The notes under the pieces are model-generated. The model worked only from the letters and a program-made list of their open reading frames with translations. It had not been told where the DNA came from and ran no database searches. This document shows positions 32,001 to 41,100 of a stretch of DNA of 64,000 nt, piece by piece (within the stretch, counting starts at the first letter, position 1; every line of letters starts with the position of its first letter). The stretch is from Tragulus kanchil (lineage: Eukaryota > Chordata > Mammalia > Artiodactyla > Tragulidae), in NCBI GenBank assembly GCA_022376925.1, contig JAIOJX010000025.1, forward strand, positions 184,387,801-184,451,800. Reading direction: 5' to 3'. Made by a program: the position numbers and the translations under genes.

Positions 32001-34417
32001 GGGGCATCGACATGTTTCGATGGTCACCACCAAAGAAAAAAGGGGCTCCTGCGACAGAGGAGATGGTTGGGTGGCATCACCGACTCAAGGATATGGGTTT
32101 GAGCTAACTCTGGGGGATGGTGAAGGACAGTGAAGCCTGGCGTGCTGCCCTCCACGGGGTGGCAAAGAGTCGAACACGACTGAGCAGCTGCACAGCCACA
32201 AAGGCGGCTGGCCCACGGTGTGACACAGAAAGCCCCAGGGCCCAGCAGTCCGAAGGCCCCGGAGATAAACATCTCCGCAAGCTCTGAAGAACACGGCATT
32301 CACTCAGAACACTCCGTGCGCGGCGTCACAGCCACGTGCGCACTGAGACGAAGAGAGGGTCCCACCCCCGCCCTCCCAGAGCTCCCAGGAAGGGAGGGAG
32401 GGAAAGACAGAGCCACGGGCAAGCCAGCTCTCCAGCCACCAACCCAAAGGGTGCCCACGGGGCGCACCGAGAGGACGCACAGTCCGTCATCCGTCACACA
32501 TGGACGCAGGAGCCTGGAATTTTTGTGCTCAGACGCTCAGTCGTGTCCGACTCTTTTCCACCCCATGGACTGTCGTCCGTCAGGCTTCTCTGTCCACGGG
32601 ATCTTCCAGGCAAAAATTACTGGAGTGGGTTGCCATGCCCTCCTCCAAGGGGTCTTCCCCACCCTTGAACCACTGGGGTCTGGAGTGCAACTGCTTTACA
32701 GTATTGTGTGAGTCTCTGTTGTGCAACAGCATGAATCAGCTGTAAGTGGAGCTACACCCCCTCCCGCTGGAGCCCCCTCCCACCCGCCCCCGCCCTCTGG
32801 CTCAGCACAGAGCAGGAGCTGAGCTCCCAGGGCCACACAGCGGGCTTCCCGCTCGCCAGCTCTCCACACAGGGCGGCCCCAACCTCCCGGCTCATCCCCC
32901 TCAAACCCCACATCGACAAGTCCACTTCTCCACATTCACATCTCTATTCCTGCCAAGCAAATGGGCTCATCTGCACCATTTTTCTAGCTTTTACACATAC
33001 AACTAACTCTGTATCAACATTACTGGGAAGACTAAATGGAACTGAGACGACGTAGGGGCTCTGGTATGGAGGAGCGTAGCGTCTGGCCCTGGGCTGGCAG
33101 TCCGTACATGTTTCGATGGTCACCACCACCCCCCTCGGCAGACCTGGGAAGACACCCCAAGACAGGCAAATGGTGGCGCGGTGGTCTACTCAGTACCCTT
33201 CAAAGCCTATCCCGACACCAGACCGAGAGGAGAGCCCTGGCTGCCTTCCCCGCTGGTGCCAGCGCTCCCTGGCTCAGGCCGCCGCTGCTGCTGGGGTAAG
33301 TAACCCCCCAGGAGAGCTCCGGAGCCACAGCGGGGTCTCTGAGCAAGAAGTCTCTAGAGCAGCACGACCCGGCGGGCCGAACCTCCAGCGGGAACGCGTG
33401 GGGTCGGCTGGCGGCTGGGGTCATGGTCCCCGGTCTGGGGACAAGCCCTCTCCTACCCAGTTATGCCAAGTACTCAAAGAAGTCTCTGCAAAACGAAAGG
33501 CATTTGCAATCCTTCAAAGTGTCGTAAACAAGGGAGGCTAATGGAACAGGGGTACCTATCAATACGGGGCTTCCCAGGTGGCGCTAGTGGTAAAGCACCT
33601 GCCTGCCAATGCGGGAGACACCCCTCGGCCAGGAAGATCCCTTGGAGGAGGAAATGGCAACCCACTCCAGTACTCTCGCCTGGAAATTTCCATGGACTAA
33701 GGAGCCTGGAGGGCTACAGTCCATGGGGCCGCAGAGTGGGACAGGCCCGAAGCAACTGAGCAAGCACATATCAACATATGTATGCATGTATATACGTCTA
33801 TCAATAACAGCTACTCATTTTTTTCTTTTTTTTAAATTGAAGGATAATAGCTTTACCAGAGTCAGGTAATTTATAACTTATGCGTAATGACACCAATTAT
33901 TTAATCCTCGTATGTCCTCTAAGGGATAAATACAATTATTACCCGCCTTTTACAGCTGGGGAAACTGAGGTTCTCTAACGAAGCGCTCAGTTACGACGGC
34001 AGGGCTGGGAACGCCGCATCAGGCAGCGATTCCAGGTCCTTCCCTCCCGCGGCCTCTCCCTCCCCTCCTGGCCTCTCCGGAGTCCGCCCGAGTCTCCGGG
34101 CCCGAAGCGGCCAGGGCGCAGCCCGCTCTCCACCCTCCTCTCGGCGGGACCCGGGGCTGGCCCTCGGCCCGGGTGAGCACGCACCCGGAGTCAGAACAAC
34201 GCGCAGCCCGTGCGTGCGCCTGCGGGCGCCCAAGGCTCGGAGCGCTCGCGGCCCCGGCTCCCGCCCGAGCGCCCTCCAGCGCGGCCCCGAAGCCTCCGCG
34301 GCGCCGCCCGCGACTCACCCAGCTGCGCGCTCGGAAGGCCCGCACGCAGCGCGAGCCCAGCGCGCCCTTGCCGCCGTACACCAGCACCCGGCGCGCCTCG
34401 CCCGCGGCCGCCGCCAT
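10968..34417 (-). CDS. QDPR: QDPR, quinoid dihydropteridine reductase (complete seven-exon gene, span of coding exons)
   Basis: The enzyme uses NADH to turn quinonoid dihydrobiopterin back into tetrahydrobiopterin, the cofactor of phenylalanine, tyrosine and tryptophan hydroxylases; it is a cytosolic short-chain dehydrogenase/reductase. Seven exons with GT-AG borders join in phase: 34417-34319, 29098-29006, 23778-23682, 23002-22862, 16767-16659, 14537-14454 and 11073-10968, total 729 nt, 242 residues (human protein 244). Visible are the Rossmann glycine-rich loop at residues 15-21 (GGKGALG), the NAGG-like CVAGGW in exon 3, and the catalytic YxxxK pair at Tyr148/Lys152 in exon 5. The start is the only Met before the Ala-rich N-terminus. 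Exons 2, 3, 5 and 6 occur twice and part of exon 4 is repeated, because of about 1.1-kb direct duplications that I read as assembly artefacts; the duplicated exon copies are identical. CLRN2 lies head to head upstream. Confidence 0.97.
11335..11475 (+). mobile_element. L1 3' end fragment in QDPR intron 6
   Basis: GGAGGGGTGGGACGAAGGGC...CAACACAACATCATAAAAA resembles the decayed L1 3' end. Confidence 0.6.
11900..14101 (+). repeat. Direct duplication D2 (about 1.10 kb, back to back)
   Basis: 11900-12999 is repeated at 13000-14101. Differences are single-base homopolymer changes (C6 to C5, C4 to C3, A5 to A4) plus a small change near the end. It lies in QDPR intron 6. Its last 130 bp are shared with D3. 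Confidence 0.94.
12250..12474 (-). mobile_element. Bov-tA SINE (also at 13347-13571 through D2)
   Basis: Reverse-strand SINE with CTGTAGCCCGCCAGGCTCCT and GGGTTTGATC-type box. Confidence 0.88.
14454..14537 (-). CDS. QDPR: QDPR coding exon 6, copy A
   Basis: It encodes the last base of Pro180 to two bases of Glu208 ([17 protein letters not shown]...). Donor GTGAGT and acceptor CTGCAG. It is repeated at 15555-15638. Confidence 0.95.
15555..15638 (-). CDS. QDPR: QDPR coding exon 6, copy B (duplicate)
   Basis: This is an identical 84-nt exon 1101 bp from copy A. Both copies could be spliced in frame, so a transcript model could wrongly include both. It is read as an assembly overlap. Confidence 0.9.
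16659..16767 (-). CDS. QDPR: QDPR coding exon 5, copy A (active-site exon)
   Basis: It encodes residues 145-179 and two bases of Pro180 ([14 protein letters not shown]...AAAVALLP). It holds the catalytic Tyr148 and Lys152 of the YxxxK motif. Donor GTAAGT and acceptor CCCAG. It is repeated 1135 bp away. Confidence 0.96.
17183..17199 (+). repeat. CA dinucleotide microsatellite (also at 18318-18334)
   Basis: About eight CA units in QDPR intron 4, same length in both copies of D4. Confidence 0.85.
17794..17902 (-). CDS. QDPR: QDPR coding exon 5, copy B (duplicate)
   Basis: The 109-nt exon and splice sites are identical to copy A. Length modulo three rules out splicing both copies in frame. Confidence 0.9.
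18400..18535 (+). mobile_element. L1 3' end fragment
   Basis: GTAATGGCCTACGCGGGAAC...AGCATTACAACCACACGCCA resembles the ruminant L1 3' end, ending in AT-rich sequence. Confidence 0.6.
18636..19263. mobile_element. Triple nest: CHR-like SINE inside Bov-tA inside L1
   Basis: Outer L1 3' pieces (minus, 18636-18735 and 19153-19263) are split by a reverse Bov-tA (18736-18842 and 19055-19152). That SINE is itself split by a forward CHR-like SINE (18846-19054), exactly between GGAGTGGG and CCATTTCCTTCTC. Confidence 0.85.
19800..19985 (+). mobile_element. L1 3' end fragment
   Basis: GTGCTCTGTGATGACCTAAA...TTGTAAAGCAACTCTACTCC, a common ruminant L1 3' terminal text. Confidence 0.7.
19986..21982. other. 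QDPR intron 4 DNA with one MIR fragment
   Basis: A reverse MIR (20740-20890, CATTTTACAGATGACAAAAC) is the only element I recognise. The GC-richer part around 21000-21780 has overlapping open frames but no family match. Confidence 0.5.
21983..22560. mobile_element. Bov-tA SINEs: forward (21983-22192) and reverse partial (22405-22560)
   Basis: Forward copy with GGTCGGGAAGATCCCCTAGA; reverse copy with GGGGCTGAACCCGGGTCCCC. They are separated by about 200 bp of intron. Confidence 0.82.
22862..23002 (-). CDS. QDPR: QDPR coding exon 4
   Basis: It encodes the end of Ser97 to the first base of Gly144 ([11 protein letters not shown]...ALDGTPG), including the [16 protein letters not shown] helix-strand of the SDR fold. 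Acceptor ...CTCAG and donor GTGAGC. Unlike its neighbours it is present in full only once. Confidence 0.96.
23080..23200 (+). repeat. 45-bp minisatellite, about 2.7 units (also at 24184-24304)
   Basis: Units start at about 23080, 23124 and 23169, each with AGCCCCAGGGCCACT and TGTCTACAGGGAGAGGACAC. It lies in QDPR intron 3. Confidence 0.85.
23283..23490 (-). mobile_element. Bov-tA SINE (also at 24387-24594)
   Basis: Reverse-strand body with ACTGCAGCCCGCCAGGCTCC. Confidence 0.85.
23682..23778 (-). CDS. QDPR: QDPR coding exon 3, copy A
   Basis: It encodes residues 65-96 plus the first base of Ser97 ([15 protein letters not shown]...NAKSK-like). Donor GTGAGT and acceptor TTTCAG. It contains the [12 protein letters not shown] strand-loop of the coenzyme site. 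It is repeated at 24786-24882. Confidence 0.95.
24051..24106 (-). pseudogene. QDPR: 5' fragment of QDPR exon 4 caused by the duplication
   Basis: These 56 nt repeat the 5' part of exon 4, including its acceptor, but the copy is cut where the 1.1-kb duplication starts and runs straight into unrelated intron sequence without a donor. It lies between the two exon 3 copies, an order (3B, partial 4, 3A, 4) that fits an artefactual overlap. Confidence 0.9.
24786..24882 (-). CDS. QDPR: QDPR coding exon 3, copy B (duplicate)
   Basis: This is an identical 97-nt copy 1104 bp away, with both splice sites intact. Because the exon length is not a multiple of three, using both copies would break the frame. 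Only one can be real in a functional locus. Confidence 0.9.
25727..28410. mobile_element. SINE series in QDPR intron 2
   Basis: Forward CHR-type SINE 25727-25860 (GGCGGTCCAGTGGTTAGGAC), reverse Bov-tA 26425-26610, reverse Bov-tA 27612-27832 and a forward partial Bov-tA 28255-28410. The DNA between them (25861-26424, 26611-27611, 27833-28254) holds nothing I recognise. Confidence 0.75.
29006..29098 (-). CDS. QDPR: QDPR coding exon 2, copy nearer the 3' end of the gene
   Basis: It encodes residues 34-64 (WVASID...EQADQ), phase 0 at both ends, with acceptor ...CCAG and donor GTGAGG. The same exon recurs unchanged at 30099-30191; only one copy should belong in the mRNA. Confidence 0.95.
30099..30191 (-). 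CDS. QDPR: QDPR coding exon 2, second (duplicate) copy
   Basis: This is the identical 93-nt exon with intact splice sites, lying 1093 bp from the other copy. If both copies were spliced the protein would gain 31 residues in frame, which no known QDPR has. It is best explained as an unmerged contig overlap. Confidence 0.9.
30955..33127 (+). repeat. Direct duplication D7 (1089 bp)
   Basis: 30955-32032 is repeated at 32044-33127, in QDPR intron 1. The unit holds a BovB tail, a Bov-tA and an L1 piece. Copies differ in one C run and in a short block near the distal end. Confidence 0.93.
30965..31940. mobile_element. BovB tail, reverse Bov-tA and L1 piece in QDPR intron 1 (repeated by D7)
   Basis: Forward BovB tail 30965-31115 (GGTGGCATCACCGACTCAAG), reverse Bov-tA 31436-31590, reverse L1 3' text 31600-31940 (ATGAATCAGCTGTAAGTGGA). 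Confidence 0.75.
33570..34005. mobile_element. Bov-tA SINE, L1 3' stub and MIR fragment
   Basis: Forward Bov-tA 33570-33765; reverse L1 stub 33815-33880 (TTTAAATTGAAGGATAATAG); reverse MIR 33900-34005 (GGGGAAACTGAGG). Confidence 0.75.
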
Positions 34418-34620
34418 CCCGCCGCCGCGCCCGGCTTCCGCCGCGCCCGACGCCCCGCCCCCGGCTTCCGCCCGACGCCCCGCCCCGCCCCGCCCCGCAA
34501 GAGGGGCCGCGCCGCGGCCGCGCCCCGCCGGGCCCGCTGCTGCTGCCTAGCGCCCGCCGCCCGCAGCGCCCGCGGCCGGAGAGCGCCCTTTATTTCATTA
34601 ACACCCGCCCGGGCCCCACT
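34020..34620. promoter_or_regulatory. CpG island and GC-box promoter of QDPR
   Basis: About 600 bp of very GC-rich DNA with frequent CpG covers exon 1 and its upstream side. A run of CCGCCCC/CCCCGCC boxes (Sp1-type) lies about 34450-34500, just upstream of the start codon at 34417, without a TATA box. A short internal repeat (CGGCTTCCGCC...GACGCCCCGCCC) occurs twice there. The transcription start is inferred to be near 34430-34500 on the minus strand. Confidence 0.8.
34319..34417 (-). CDS. QDPR: QDPR coding exon 1
   Basis: It encodes residues 1-33, from the initiator Met through FRARSW, and ends in phase 0 at a GTGAGT donor. It holds the dinucleotide-binding loop GGKGALG and sits inside a CpG island, as expected for a housekeeping first exon. 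The Lys in the loop and the Ser of RARSW differ from what I remember of human (Arg and Asn). Confidence 0.96.
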
Positions 34621-35007
34621 GGGACACGCTCTCAAGCGCTGTTTCAGTTTACTTTGCACAGCAAGCCTGTGGAGGTTAGGAAACGGAAACAGCAGAGTCT
34701 CCGGTTCTTGCCCAGAGGAGCCGGAATTTGAACAGAGGTGGGTCTATCCAGGGCCCCGTGCAGCCCGGAAGGGCACGGGCTTGCTGAAGATCCATTGGAT
34801 TCCCTAGGAATCTTTCTAGAAGTAACCACTTAACCCTTCAAGCACCAGAAGGTGACCTGCGTCCATCATTTGGGACAGAGAGGGGACGCAAAGTTTTGAC
34901 ACATGACCTGCCTTCTCAAGGCGTGCCTAATGCTGCGATGCGAATGACTCGTGTCGTTGGCCCCTTATGAACGTGCCACTCTTGCACGTCTTCTGTATGT
35001 CTGTCTG

Positions 35008-35406
35008 CGTGTACTCCGATGCTCAGCTGAGCCTGCCTCTTTGCAGCCTCGTGGAGTGCAGGCTGCCAGGCTCCGCTATCCACGGGATTAGCCTAGCAAG
35101 AATAATGCGGTGGGTTGCCATTTCCTACGCCAGGGCAAGAGGAGAAGGGAGTGACAGAGGATGAGATGATCCAGTGGCATCACCGACTCAGTGGACACGC
35201 GTCTGAGCAAACTCTGGGAGTTAGTGAAGGACAGGAAGCCCGGCATGCTGCAGTTCACGGAGTCACAAAGAGTCATACAGGACTTAGCGACTGAACAACG
35301 AACGCCAGCATTCGGGGTCTTCCCCACCCAGGGGTCAGACCCGCGCCTCCTAGGTCTCTTGCATTGTAAGGCGGATTCTTTACCATGAACGCCATCTGGG
35401 AAGCCC
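35008..35406. mobile_element. Bov-tA SINE interrupted by a BovB-tail element
   Basis: Reverse Bov-tA halves at 35008-35125 and 35306-35406 flank a forward tail element with GGCATCACCGACTCAGTGGA. A later Bov-tA partial (reverse) is at 35838-35960 and again at 36899-37021 through D8. Confidence 0.75.
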
Positions 35407-37441
35407 TGTTATATGTATGTTGTCCATCATTACCGGAAAAAACCGTTTGCTATGCCAGGGTCATGGTGATGGAGACAGCTGTTGCATTTCAAAGACCTCA
35501 TCTCCAGCCACAGCCCAGATTTCCAGACTTCTCTGGAGAGAAGGGGCTGGAATAGCCCCGCCCCTGCCTGCCACAAGGGGCTGCCGCACCTGCTGGCGTG
35601 GACCTGGCTCCCCAAACACTTTGTGGTTAACAGTGCAACTTCCTGATCCCCCTTTAGAGCTCTGCAACCGAGTGAAGGGTTTCACTGGGTCCCTTCGGCC
35701 CCACTCTGCCCCCAAACCTGCCAGAGTGACTGTTGCCAGCCTCCCGTGACATGAAGTGGACATTCAGCACTAAAGATTAAAATTTTAAAGCCACAGTGTA
35801 AATTAAAAGAAATTAACGTATCTTCACTGTCGTGTGCTCTTTCTTTCAGCTGTGTCCGACTCCTTGGGACCTCACGGATCATAGCCCACCAGGCTTCTCT
35901 GTTCATGGAATTTTCTAGGCAAGACTACTGGAGTGGGCTGCCATTTCCTTCTCCCGGATCTTTGCTATTAGAAGAGACAAAGACCTCAGCAGGGTGATGA
36001 GAGATGATGATTTGCTAAAACGTTAGAAAAACACTTTTCCCTTCAGACAGTGTGACAGGTGAGGGAAAAAGGAAGGGGGGCTGTAAGTGCTGGTTGAGGC
36101 TTTCCCATCATTTGCAGAGCTGCAGCTGTTCCCCCCGCAGATCCCCAGCGATCAATTCAAGAATCATAAAGCCTTGTTTACACTTTCAATTAAAAGGCTT
36201 GCGAACAGAGGTCATTTTGCGGTATTAATAACGCTTCTAGGGGCTCTGACAGCAGTGGCATTTCAGAGAAAGAAACGCCAGGGCAGACATCAAGGAGATC
36301 AACATCGGATACTGTGCATTGTGGGTCGCATTCACAGGCTCCTCTTTCTGTTTGTTTTCCTTTCCTCATTGGCATTCTTTACCATGAACGCCATCTGGGA
36401 AGCCCTGTTATATGTATGTTGTCCATCATTACCGGAAACCGTTTGCTATGCCAGGGTCATGGTGAGGGAAGCTTTGCATTTAAGCGATCCCATGCCTACG
36501 GAAAAACCGTTTGCTATGCCAGGGTCATGGTGATGGAGACAGCTGTTGCATTTCAAAGACCTCATCTCCAGCCACAGCCCAGATTTCCAGACTTCTCTGG
36601 AGAGAAGGGGCTGGAATAGCCCGCCCTGCCTGCCACAAGGCTCCCTGCACCTGCTGGCGTGGACCTGGCTCCCCAAACACTTTGTGGTTAACAGTGCAAC
36701 TTCCTGATCCCCCTTTAGAGCTCTGCAACCGAGTGAAGGGTTTCACTGGGTCCCTTCGGCCCCACTCTGCCCCCAAACCTGCCAGAGTGACTGTTGCCAG
36801 CCTCCCGTGACATGAAGTGGACATTCAGCACTAAAGATTAAAATTTTAAAGCCACAGTGTAAATTAAAAGAAATTAACGTATCTTCACTGTCGTGTGCTC
36901 TTTCTTTCAGCTGTGTCCGACTCCTTGGGACCTCACGGATCATAGCCCACCAGGCTTCTCTGTTCATGGAATTTTCTAGGCAAGACTACTGGAGTGGGCT
37001 GCCATTTCCTTCTCCCGGATCTTTGCTATTAGAAGAGACAAAGACCTCAGCAGGGTGATGAGAGATGATGATTTGCTAAAACGTTAGAAAAACACTTTTC
37101 CCTTCAGACAGTGTGACAGGTGAGGGAAAAAGGAAGGGGGGCTGTAAGTGCTGGTTGAGGCTTTCCCATCATTTGCAGAGCTGCAGCTGTTCCCCCCGCA
37201 GATCCCCCAGCGATCAATTCAAGAATCATAAAGCCTTGTTTACACTTTCAATTAAAAGGCTTGCGAACAGAGGTCATTTTGCGGTATTAATAACGCTTCT
37301 AGGGGCTCTGACAGCAGTGGCATTTCAGAGAAAGAAACGCCAGGGCAGACATCAAGGAGATCAACATCGGATACTGTGCATTGTGGGTCGCATTCACAGG
37401 CTCCTCTTTCTGTTTGTTTTCCTTTCCTCATTGGCATTCTC
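35375..37441 (+). repeat. Direct duplication D8 with a nested partial third copy
   Basis: 35375-36376 is repeated to 37441. The second copy carries about 62 extra bases near 36440-36505, which repeat the ccgtttgctatgcc block a third time. Confidence 0.9.
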
Positions 37442-37852
37442 TTTTAGAGACTGGTTATTGTCTCTTTAGACTCAGATCTACCTGATTTTGCTGCTAGTAA
37501 CTTCCTCGTCATTAAGAGCTCCACTGTAGGGTTATTCAACTACTTGAAACGGGGAACAATTAAACTCTGCTGAAACCTTAGTCTAGTGGGGGTATAGGGT
37601 TACTTCCTTCGGTGACACGCTCCTCTGCACTGCGGACAGGTGAAGACGTCTCTCTTGAGGCTTCCAGTGTGCTTGTAGTAAACATGGGCTGGGGGCACAG
37701 GTGCTGAGGGAGGGCCGGGAGACGCACCTGACCCCTCGGGCCAGTGCGCTTGGGAGAGCCGGCCCTGGAGCCGTGGCTTGCCCGGGGTCTGGAAAATGTC
37801 GAGGAGCCCCGGTGTTGCGGGGACACCTGGGGCGTGACCTGCACCCAGCAGG
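37442..37852 (+). promoter_or_regulatory. Presumed CLRN2 5' UTR and proximal promoter
   Basis: There is no recognisable mobile element directly in front of the CLRN2 start codon here. A clear TATA box or CpG island is not seen, in contrast to the QDPR side. The assignment is by position only. Confidence 0.35.
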
Positions 37853-38105
37853 ATGCCTGGATGGTTCAAGAAGGCCTGGTATGGGCTGGCGTCTCTGCTG
37901 AGCTTCTCCTCCTTCGTCCTGATCATTGTTGCCCTGACGCTGCCCCACTGGCTGAGCGGAAAAATTCTCTGTCAGACGGGAGTGGACCTCGTTAACGCCA
38001 CGGATCCAGAACTGGTCAAATTCATCGGGGACATTTACTATGGACTCTTCCGCGGTTCTAAGGTGCGACAGTGTGGGCTTGGGGGCCGCCAGTCCCAGTT
38101 CGCAG
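37853..38105 (+). CDS. CLRN2: CLRN2 coding exon 1
   Basis: It encodes residues 1-84 and one base of codon 85: first transmembrane segment, the NAT glycosylation site at Asn48 and the loop ending GGRQSQFA. It ends at a strong GTGAGT donor. Single copy. Confidence 0.96.
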
Positions 38106-41100
38106 GTGAGTATATCGGGGCCACGAACGCTGCTTTAGGAAACTGGTCTCTGAGTATTTATATGGGGTCTGCGCGTGCCTGCTCAGTAGCTCCAGCAGAC
38201 TCTCTGTGACCCCGTGGTCTGTGGCCTGCCAGGCTCCTCTGTCCATGGGATTTTCCGGGCAAGAATACTGAAGTGGGCTTCTGTCGAAAAGCATACTTCA
38301 AGTGCTTCTTCAGTCTAAGGCATGATGACAAAATCCACAGTAAGCCAAGGACTTACTCTTGTTCAGCATCAAGAAAAGACCTCTTTTTTTCTGGAGATTT
38401 TTAGATCTGTAAGTTTACCTCTATGAATAATCACTATTAGTATACTGAGTGCTTATCTGTGTCAGACATTCTACTAAATGTTTCATGCGGCTTGTCTCTT
38501 TTAAGCCTTATAACAAATTTATAAAGGAGGCATTACTAGCCTTCCATTTTGCAGAAGGCTACACCAAGGCTTGGAGACTTTATTTCATAACTTTCCTGAG
38601 GAAGGGTGAAAGAGTCAAGACTTTAGACACAGGCCACATGGCTCGGGTGTCTCAGCCAGTCTGGCCCACAGATGTGGACTGCCTGCTAAAATGAAACTTC
38701 CGCTTCTGTGTATATTCATGAAAAGCTTCAGAGTCTCAGGAAAAGCAAAAGAGCTCTGCATCTGGGCACTAGACTCTGATGACCAGGAGTCAAAGCCCAA
38801 CCCGGGTGTTTCCTGGCAGGGCGGCCTCGGGCATGGCAGCTCTCTGCAAACGTGAGCAGGCGCTGACCCGGGCGGGCGGGCATCCAGGTCACATCAGAGC
38901 GGCTCTGCGTGTAAACAGAGCCGGAATCCAAGCCCAGCTTACGAGGGGTCCTCTGGGGAGGAAAAGCCAAAGCAAAAAGGCCCATATTCCACACGTCTTT
39001 GGAATCAAACAGATCGCTGGTGAGAACAGTAGCATACAAAAAAAAGTAAAGTAAGGGAATAAGGAATTATATTTATTATTTGATTTCTATCTGTCAGAAT
39101 TGTACTTTTTAGAATCCCAGCCAGCATATCTTATTAAACATATGAAGAGAAAGAACTGGAAACATCGAAAAATAATACAAATTGGCTTCATTTATGTACA
39201 TGAAGGATATGCATATTAATAATTTGTTAGGTATAGCAATAAAATTATCTGGGAAGATTTATATTTACCCAGAAATTAAATATGACCTGGAATACTTAAA
39301 AAACAGCTTGCTCTTTTAAAAATATAAGAGGAGGGGCTTCCCTGGTGGTCCAGTGGGTAAGGACACCGCCTTGCAGTGCAAGGGGCGCCGGTTTGATCCC
39401 TGGCCTGGGAAGATCTCACGTGCCGCGGAGCGGCTGGACCCATGTGTCCAATGACCGAGCCGGAGCTCTGGAGCGCATGCGCCCAGAGCCAGTGCTCTGC
39501 GACAAGAGAGGGCCCGCCCGCTCCCCTCCCTCCCCAACCCGATCCCCGCCCAAAATAAATAAATAATCTTTAAACAACAAAAAAAATAGCGCATATAATT
39601 ATGTAATTATACAGCGTGATAAATTATGGTACCCCCCCTAGCCACCTTCTTGCATGCTAGATAAATTATATACCTGTTATGTTTATTGTTGATCATCTGT
39701 CTCATACCCCTTTAGTAATGTAACGCCATTAAGGCAAGGATCTTGTCCACTGATGGTCTCAAACCCTAAAACAGTGCCTGGTACACATTCAAAAACATTG
39801 GTTGAATGAATACTGATAAGATACATTAAAATGCACTTGTACTGAGTATTCACAGCTTGCCAGATGGCTCAGCGGTAAAGAATTCACCTGCCAGTGCAAG
39901 AGATGCAAAAGACTCGAGTTCGATCCCTGGGTCTGGAAGATTCCCTGGAGGAGGAAATAGCAATCCACTCTTGCTTGGGAAATCCCGCGGACAGAGGCGC
40001 CTGGCAGGCTATGATCCACGGGATTGCAAAGAGCTGGACACGACTGAGCAACGAAGCCCATATATGAGCCTGCATATATACAGCACACTCATGATTAAGA
40101 TTCTTTTTTATGCCCAGACTTCCTGAAATGAAAGTACATCAGGCTAGCTATGTGCACAGCTGGGAAAGAAAGGGACAGGCACTGATTTAGCCGTGTTCGC
40201 ATAGTCCGCCTTATTGCAGAGGGTTTGTGGGCCTGGCGCTTGAGGGAAACGGGATGAACTAAACCCAGGAGTGTCTGCCCTCCGGGGGCTTTCCAGCCAG
40301 GAAAGAGAAAGGCAACAGGTGGTCACGGAGTGACAGAGCAAGTGATGCATCAGGGTCACTGGAAACTGAACTTTCATCCTTAAGTCGGAGATGTCTAAAA
40401 CTTTGGAAGCTGGGTACAAATATGAAAGACGTGCAAGCCACAGCTTTCTGGGGTAGCACTTGCGTGACGTGAGCAAATGTAGGGTCTCTCTTTTAAAAAT
40501 TATGAATAGAAGGAACTGAGGCATGAAAAACTCTTGAGCAAAGATTTAAACTTCTAAGTAATGACATATGTGAAAAATAGTAAGATCTCAATTAACCGGG
40601 AGACCTGGAGGGTCGGCTGTGACCCATGACTGTGGGAGCTGAGTGAGGTTCTGTCTTTGGCCAGATTTTTTTTAACACAGTCAATACATTTCCTACTGTG
40701 GAAGCTAAGGACTGGGCTCCCTTCAGCTTCTCCACATCACTCTGTGTGCGTGTGCTCAGCCACTTCAGTCGCGTCCAGCTCTTTGTGACCCCACAGACAG
40801 TAGCCCTCCAAGCTCTTCTGTCCATGGGACTCTCCAGGCAAGAGTACCCGAGTGGGATGCCATGCCCGCCTCCAGGGGATCTTCCCAACCCAGGGATGGA
40901 GCGCATGACCCCTGCATCTCCTGCACTGCCAGGCGGGGTCTCCACCATGAGCGCCAGTGGGGAAGCCCCCCATCACTCCAGAGGCCCCAGATCTCCTCGC
41001 CCATCATCCTAGTGGTTATTTCTCAATTTTTACTAAATCACATCAGGAGATGGGTTCATATTGTGACATGAAGACGATTAATTCTTTCTAAAAACATTGT

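Noticed and set aside
34173..34807. Three overlapping plus-strand frames of 125-197 codons over the CpG island
   Set aside because: High GC removes stop codons in all frames; the conserved coding sequence here is QDPR exon 1 on the minus strand.
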